Source of the DNA: an uncultured Lachnospiraceae bacterium
Lineage (GTDB): Bacteria; Bacillota_A; Clostridia; Lachnospirales; Lachnospiraceae
Direction: 5' to 3'
Length of the DNA: 17,689 nt
NCBI GenBank assembly: GCA_946614075.1
Contig: CAMOGO010000002.1
Location: 1-17,689 of the forward strand
Made by a program: the position numbers and the translations under genes. The notes under the pieces were generated by a model that saw nothing but the letters and a program-made list of their open reading frames with translations, made no database searches and was not told the origin of the DNA. Shown piece after piece: positions 13,436-17,689 of this stretch. Every line of letters begins with the position of its first letter. The stretch's first letter is position 1.

Positions 13436-14797
13436 ATGAAGACACAGAAAAAATGGACATCCTATGGCGAGATTTTCAATGCGATCGTATCCGTCATCAG
13501 CCACGATTACGCAGGAGGCGAGCGCCTCGGCGACCGGAATATCCCTTTTGTCGGAGCCAGGCTGGCGCTGACCAATTCCCGCTATTATCACGGGGACGAT
13601 GCGATGTTTTTCCACGATGCCAGGCAGTATCTGGGAGCTCTGGGCGACCCGAACCTGCGGGTATGGAAGGCAGACGCCGATCCCATCCGGGACTGGGAGA
13701 TCGGGATTCGCGAAAGAGCCTGCGAGGACGGCCTTTTTGTGACGGAGGCCGCCATGGGAAGCGGGTTCGAGCCGGGTGATGAGATTCTTAGGATCGATGA
13801 TTCCGAAATCTCTGAATTCCGGAAGGGGGCCCGCCGGTATCAGCTGTACGGTGAGACGCCGGAAAGGGAAAACTGGGATTTCTTCCTGCGGTACGCGAAA
13901 AAAGTAGAGGTTCTCCGGGACGGGGAGACGCTTGTGGTCAAGCCGAAGCACTTCCCGGCTGATGGCAGCGCATGGAAGGCAAGCCTGAGGCAGGCAAACC
14001 CGAGGCAGGCAAGCCCGAGGCAGATGACCGAAATTTTCCGATCCATGATGGATGCGGGGGTTTCCTATCTGCGGCTGGATGACCTTCCGGACGAGGAGAC
14101 AATGGCTAAGAGGCTTTCCGCAGCTCTTCCCGATGAAGGAAAGGACACCCGGCCGGGTGAGAAAAAGCGCCTGATCCTGGACCTCCGATGCTGTGAGGGC
14201 GGAGACATAAGCGGGATCGTACCGCTCGTTCCGTACCTGATTGACCGGCCGATGTCCCCGGCGGAATTCATGGGAGAGCTGGGGCTGTATCTGCGTTATT
14301 CGCACAAAAATGTCCTGCGGATGGTCTGCGAGCTGGAGATGGAGCGGGACGGACAGAGCCAGGATCTTCAGGAGGAGTACAACGCTGAGATCGGAAGAAT
14401 CCTAAGTCTGAAGGGTAAGGGCTTTGTATGGGAGCCGGCGGAGCTGCCGGAGGAATGGTATCGGACGGTGCAGCCGTGCGGCCCGGAGGAGGTCATCGTG
14501 CTCGCTGATATCGGATGCCGCGCTGCGGGAGAGCTTCTCTGCCGGATGGCGGCACGCTCGCCCCGCGTGGTGACGATGGGCCGCGCAACCTGCGGTGACA
14601 GCGATTACCAGGAGGAGCGGGTGATATCCTTTGAGGATGATATCTTTTTTGCCTATCCGATGGGTATGACGAAGGAGGCATGGGAAGGAAACGGGATCCT
14701 GCGGGGCGGTGCGCCGGTGCAGGTGGAGATCCCGTGGACCCCTGAGGAGATCAGGCAGGACGTGGTCCTGGAAAGAGCCATTGCCTGGAAAGCATGA
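13436..14797 (+). CDS. S41 peptidase-like protein with PDZ-like region, probable missing serine
   Basis: The 453-residue protein has a PDZ-like segment (about 97-170, with GSGFEPGDEILRIDDSEI) followed by an S41-like domain (about 205-450): SYLRLDDLPDE, LILDLRCCEGGD (246-257), LADIGCRAAGELL (356-368), GRATCGDSDYQE (382-393) and a final IPWTPEEIRQDVVLERA typical of this family. In active S41 enzymes the nucleophilic Ser lies in a G-x-S-A/S-x-E setting; here the position reads CRAAGE, with Ala where Ser is expected, so it may be an inactive paralogue. There is no signal peptide, so it is probably cytoplasmic. Residues 182-196 form a small RQANPRQASPRQ repeat linking the two domains. GGGAG lies 5 bases before the ATG. 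The promoter (13371) and terminator (14801) indicate a single-gene unit. Confidence 0.75.
   Translation: MKTQKKWTSYGEIFNAIVSVISHDYAGGERLGDRNIPFVGARLALTNSRYYHGDDAMFFHDARQYLGALGDPNLRVWKADADPIRDWEIGIRERACEDGLFVTEAAMGSGFEPGDEILRIDDSEISEFRKGARRYQLYGETPERENWDFFLRYAKKVEVLRDGETLVVKPKHFPADGSAWKASLRQANPRQASPRQMTEIFRSMMDAGVSYLRLDDLPDEETMAKRLSAALPDEGKDTRPGEKKRLILDLRCCEGGDISGIVPLVPYLIDRPMSPAEFMGELGLYLRYSHKNVLRMVCELEMERDGQSQDLQEEYNAEIGRILSLKGKGFVWEPAELPEEWYRTVQPCGPEEVIVLADIGCRAAGELLCRMAARSPRVVTMGRATCGDSDYQEERVISFEDDIFFAYPMGMTKEAWEGNGILRGGAPVQVEIPWTPEEIRQDVVLERAIAWKA
13977..14028. repeat. 15-bp tandem repeat inside the S41-like gene
   Basis: Units of AGGCAGGCAAGCCCG start at 13988 and 14003, with partial copies before and after. 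They encode the repeated RQASP-type linker. The period keeps the reading frame. Confidence 0.8.
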
Positions 14798-14800
14798 CAT

Positions 14801-14834
14801 AAAGCGCACATAAGAATCCAGGTGCAGCGCTTTT
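14801..14834 (+). terminator. Intrinsic terminator after the S41-like gene
   Basis: AAAGCGCAC pairs with GTGCAGCGCTTT (one bulge), ending in TTTT at 14831-14834, three bases after the stop codon. The loop is fairly large, so strength is uncertain. Confidence 0.65.
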
Positions 14835-14939
14835 GGGGGAGAAGAAAGCGTGAAACCCGGAAAGAAAACAGATACGTTTCCCTGGTAAGATACTCTTGAT
14901 TAACCAGAGTTCTTGACCACGGAAGCAGGAGGGGAGATC

Positions 14940-15956
14940 ATGAATATCATCGGGACACTGGGACCGAGCTGCTGCGAGACACAGGTTCTTCATGAGATGT
15001 TCGTAGCAGGGATGGACGGCATGCGCCTGAATCTGTCTCATTGTAATTTAAAAGACCGGGCGGGCTGGATCGCGAATCTGCACGAAGCAGCCAGGGAGGC
15101 GGAAATTGAGCCGCTTCTGATCATGGATATGCAGGGGCCGGAGCTTCGGATCGGCGTGATGGATCAGGAGCTGGAGCTGCTGGAAGGAATGGAAATTTCT
15201 CTCGGAGACCGTGACCTGGGGGCAGGAATTCCTGTCTGTGAAGATATCCTGAGTCAGATCCGTCCCGGGCAGGAGATCCTTTTAGACGATGGAAAAATCC
15301 TGCTGATGTGCACGGATGTGGAGGAGACCTGTCACGCGCTCGTGGTGCGTGGGGGGCATCTCTCCAGCCGGAAGAGCATCGCTCTGCCGGGAACGGTGGT
15401 TTCGATGCCTGCCGTGACCGACGATGACAAGATGAATATCCGTGAGGCTTTAAAGTACGGGGTGACAGGCGTCATGCAGCCATTCGTACGGGGGCCGGAG
15501 GACCTGATTACCCTCAGGAAAGAGCTTGAGATGGCCGGCGCCGGGGAGCTTAAGGTGTACGCAAAGATCGAGAACCAAAAGGGAATGGAGCAGCTTTCCG
15601 AGCTTCTGCCCTTTGCCGATACGATCGTGATCGCCCGCGGAGACCTGGGCAATGCGATGCCTCTGTGGATCCTGCCGGCTGCGCAAAAGGAGATCGCCGC
15701 TGTGTGCCGTGAGGCGGGAAAGCCTTTCATGGTGGCAACCGAGCTTTTAAGCTCGATGATCCACAGCGCGGTGCCGACCCGTGCCGAGGTATCCGATATT
15801 TTCAATGCGATCCTGGATGGCGCTGATTCGCTCATCGTCACAGGCGAGACAGCTGTCGGCGAGCACCCGGTGGATGTCATCCGCTACCTGACCAATACCG
15901 CACTGGCCGCAGAGATGTACCTGGAGCGGAAGGACAAAGAAGGGGAGCCAGTATAA
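14940..15956 (+). CDS. Pyruvate kinase-like protein, catalytic region only
   Basis: The 338-residue protein follows the pyruvate kinase barrel: MRLNLSH (28-34, R29 and N31), MDMQGPELRIG (62-72), VYAKIENQKGMEQL (206-219, catalytic K209, metal-binding E211), ARGDLG (232-237, D235), MVATELLSSMI (264-274) and PTRAEVSDIFNAILDGADSLIVTGETAVGEHP (279-310). It ends right after the barrel; the C-terminal regulatory domain of normal pyruvate kinases (about 470-590 residues) is absent. The usual TKGPE is MQGPE, and GVE after ARGDLG is changed, so the reaction may differ from phosphoenolpyruvate to pyruvate. AGGAGG lies 7 bases before the start at 14940. Short paralogues like this occur beside a full-length housekeeping enzyme in some Clostridia; whether that is so here cannot be seen. 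A possible extended -10 (TGGTAAGAT) ends at 14891. Confidence 0.85.
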   Translation: MNIIGTLGPSCCETQVLHEMFVAGMDGMRLNLSHCNLKDRAGWIANLHEAAREAEIEPLLIMDMQGPELRIGVMDQELELLEGMEISLGDRDLGAGIPVCEDILSQIRPGQEILLDDGKILLMCTDVEETCHALVVRGGHLSSRKSIALPGTVVSMPAVTDDDKMNIREALKYGVTGVMQPFVRGPEDLITLRKELEMAGAGELKVYAKIENQKGMEQLSELLPFADTIVIARGDLGNAMPLWILPAAQKEIAAVCREAGKPFMVATELLSSMIHSAVPTRAEVSDIFNAILDGADSLIVTGETAVGEHPVDVIRYLTNTALAAEMYLERKDKEGEPV

Positions 15957-15978
15957 AGCGGATCGCAAAAATGAGGAC

Positions 15979-16066
15979 GCCGGGCGAGCAAAAAAGAACG
16001 GCAGGTCTGCATAAAGGATGCCGGGCGAGCAAAAAAGAACGGCAGGTCTGCATAAAGGATGCCGGG
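15979..16066. repeat. 41-bp tandem repeat, 2.1 copies
   Basis: A 41-bp unit beginning GCCGGGCGAGC starts at 15979 and 16020, with a partial copy at 16061. The two full copies are almost identical. It lies between the pyruvate kinase-like gene and the secreted protein gene, with no open frame of interest. Confidence 0.9.
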
Positions 16067-16101
16067 TGAGCACCTGGTATTTCGATCATGAGGAAAGCTT
16101 T

Positions 16102-16146
16102 CCGGCGATTGCCGGCAGCGATATATATTTTTGCCCGTAAAAGGGC
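16102..16146. promoter_or_regulatory. Leader/promoter region of the surface protein with two hairpins
   Basis: CCGGC-GATT-GCCGG (16102-16115) and GCCC/GGGC (16133-16146) are two small stem-loops flanking an AT-rich stretch with TATATA at 16122-16127. The stretch could be a -10 element, but its -35 partner is poor. The second hairpin lies just upstream of the GGAGG site. Confidence 0.35.
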
Positions 16147-16159
16147 AGAGGGAGGAATT

Positions 16160-17689
16160 ATGAAGAAGATGAAGAGGGCACTGATGGGCCTTGTCATGGC
16201 AGCCATGCTCATCACGAGCGTGACCGGCTTGGGAGCTCTTGCCGAGGGCGAGACGGCCGGGGCAGCTTTAGGCGATGGTCTCATGGTATCCGAGACAGCA
16301 GAGGTCTCCCAGCATGTGGGCGTCAGCATCTCCCAGCCGGAGAAGGTTGTGGCAGAGGACGACGAGACCCCGGTCCTGATCCAGGTCAGCAACGCGGACC
16401 CGAACGGCGAGGCCGTGAAGGTGCGTCTCGCGCTGTATGACGGCGAGAACGACGGAATGGGTCACTACACCGAGATGGCTGTCGCGAAGATTGCTAATAT
16501 GATAGAGAAAAAGGACGATATGGATCCGACCGTCGTCGGCGAGCTGAAGCTGGCGGGCGAGCCGGAGATCGTCGTGACCGAGCATGAGGATGAGATCAAC
16601 CGGTACTTAAGCGTAGAGGTTCCGGCCGGAACGACCGCCTCCATGCTGCTGAAGTTCCTCATGGCGGACGGCGAGGAGATCGCGATCGTTCCGATCCTTG
16701 TGGATGAGACTGCTTTTTCCTATACCGAGCTGTCGGATGCCGTGATCATCTCCGGACTGGAAGGCTCCGAGGCGATGGATGCTAAGACCAAGGCGGAAGA
16801 GGCGGAGGCTTCCGAGGAAGCTGCTGAGACAGAAGCTATGACGGAGGCCATGACTGAGGCCGAAGAGATGGCAGATGACGACCAGACGGCAGGGACTTAT
16901 GAGCCGGGTTATGAGCCCGCTCCCGACGGCATGACCGAGGAAATGACCGAGGCGATGGATGCTGAGACCGAGATGGTCGAGACGGAGATGGCCGATGACA
17001 TGACGGATGATGCGATGGCGGATGACGCAATGGCCGATGATGCGATGGTACCGGTCGAGGGTGAGCTTGCCATGTTTATGGCTGCTATTCCGGATGCTGA
17101 CACCGATGGCGGCGTGACGGGCCTGACCCAGGATGTCATGTGCGAGCCGTATGCGGGGGACATCACTCCTGCGGACAAGACCATGGCCATGGACGCAGAA
17201 GGCTATGCCTCTGTTTCGATCCAGTTCAGCAACCAGTCCGGTTTCCCTTATACGAATGTAGTCCTGATTGACAAAGCAGCCGGAGCAATGGGCGTGGTAA
17301 ACACCAAGGCAAGCACGGGAGCAACGACCCATTTCGAGTTCAGCGATAATGACTCTCTGGAGGTCGTGCTGGTAGACGCAGATGGTATGCAGACCACCCT
17401 GCAGGAAGGCGCGGATTATACCATTGATTATGACATGGCCCGTGTATATACCGAGGGCGACTGGAACGGAACGACCGAGTGGAGCAGCAGCCCGATGGGC
17501 GCTGAGGCATTCCGCCTGGTCATGTCTGAGTACATCGTCCTGAAGGACGGAGAGTCGATCCTGGTCACGTTTGATGTCAACTTCCCGGAGGGAACTGAGA
17601 ATGAGGCAGTTGCCTACAATACCGTCGGTGCACGTTATCACGTCGAGGACGCGAATGCCACGATGGAAGCTGTCAAGTCCGGCATCACC
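16160..17689 (+). CDS. Large secreted surface protein, N-terminal part (runs off the window)
   Basis: An open frame with no stop runs from the ATG at 16160 to the end, giving 510 residues. GGAGG ends four bases before the start. A signal peptide (about 1-28, cleavage after GALA) is followed by a beta-rich region (about 48-195), a low-complexity Glu/Met/Thr/Ala/Asp linker (about 200-297, with three tandem ADDAM units) and a second beta-rich region (about 335-510). In the latter, FPYTNVVLIDKAAG, a GADYTIDYD segment and AYNTVGARYHV resemble the stalk domains of Gram-positive adhesins and pilins that carry isopeptide bonds. It is probably a cell-surface adhesin; the anchor would lie outside the window. 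A long antisense frame here is only a by-product of codon bias. Confidence 0.8.
   Translation, partial: MKKMKRALMGLVMAAMLITSVTGLGALAEGETAGAALGDGLMVSETAEVSQHVGVSISQPEKVVAEDDETPVLIQVSNADPNGEAVKVRLALYDGENDGMGHYTEMAVAKIANMIEKKDDMDPTVVGELKLAGEPEIVVTEHEDEINRYLSVEVPAGTTASMLLKFLMADGEEIAIVPILVDETAFSYTELSDAVIISGLEGSEAMDAKTKAEEAEASEEAAETEAMTEAMTEAEEMADDDQTAGTYEPGYEPAPDGMTEEMTEAMDAETEMVETEMADDMTDDAMADDAMADDAMVPVEGELAMFMAAIPDADTDGGVTGLTQDVMCEPYAGDITPADKTMAMDAEGYASVSIQFSNQSGFPYTNVVLIDKAAGAMGVVNTKASTGATTHFEFSDNDSLEVVLVDADGMQTTLQEGADYTIDYDMARVYTEGDWNGTTEWSSSPMGAEAFRLVMSEYIVLKDGESILVTFDVNFPEGTENEAVAYNTVGARYHVEDANATMEAVKSGIT

Noticed and set aside
12968..14305. A 445-residue minus-strand frame
   Set aside because: It covers the Tat remnant and the S41-like gene in antisense and has no start signal or domain.
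16607..17641. A 344-residue minus-strand frame
   Set aside because: It is antisense to the secreted surface protein, which has a signal peptide and ribosome site; the minus-strand product resembles nothing known.

Overview
The window looks like chromosomal DNA of an anaerobic, moderately GC-rich Firmicute, most likely a Clostridia/Lachnospiraceae-type gut bacterium. This is inferred from strong AGGAGG-type ribosome binding sites, canonical sigma-A promoters, a Tat-exported flavoprotein next to a 2[4Fe-4S] ferredoxin, LytTR/GHKL-type two-component pieces and the kinds of secreted proteins present. No tRNA, rRNA, CRISPR array, transposase or phage gene was seen.

Layout. Positions 1-2740 (+) carry a PLP-dependent threonine aldolase and a class II fumarase, each preceded by a short-unit tandem repeat (15 bp and 32 bp). 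Positions 2741-3212 hold no gene but a ~445-nt imperfect inverted repeat with a structured head, squeezed between two convergent genes. Positions 3213-5208 (-) carry a dicluster ferredoxin and a Tat-signal flavoprotein, separated by an 11-copy 10-bp repeat. Across a 400-bp divergent intergenic region lies a small ORF that fuses the start of a response regulator to the ATPase end of a sensor kinase, then a small membrane protein (to 6489).

Positions 6540-8814 form a probable zinc-homeostasis operon: a sigma-A promoter overlapped by a Fur/Zur-like operator, a CobW/G3E GTPase with a very large His/Asp/Cys metal-binding insert, a second G3E-like protein fused to a DUF1980-like domain, and a strong bidirectional terminator. 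On the minus strand follow a secreted type-B carboxylesterase (8895-10688) and an MscS-type channel (10934-11866), each with its own promoter. On the plus strand come a Zn-dependent phospholipase C-like protein, a decayed Tat-signal gene behind an intact promoter, an S41-like protein lacking the expected serine, a short pyruvate-kinase-like protein, and the start of a large secreted surface protein that runs off the window.

Three things stand out. (1) Three genes look hollowed out, with both ends kept and the middle lost: the flavoprotein, the response-regulator/kinase fusion and the 12958 Tat gene. Two of them are divergent neighbours, and the DNA between them carries a 9-N12-9 direct repeat of the spacing used by LytTR regulators, suggesting a former sensor-regulated respiratory module in decay (or assembly error, which must be excluded). 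(2) The large foldback element at 2753-3197 has no assignment and may be a structured RNA or a degenerate mobile element. (3) Short tandem repeats occur in almost every plus-strand gap and inside one gene. Functions are inferred from motifs read by eye; no database search was possible.
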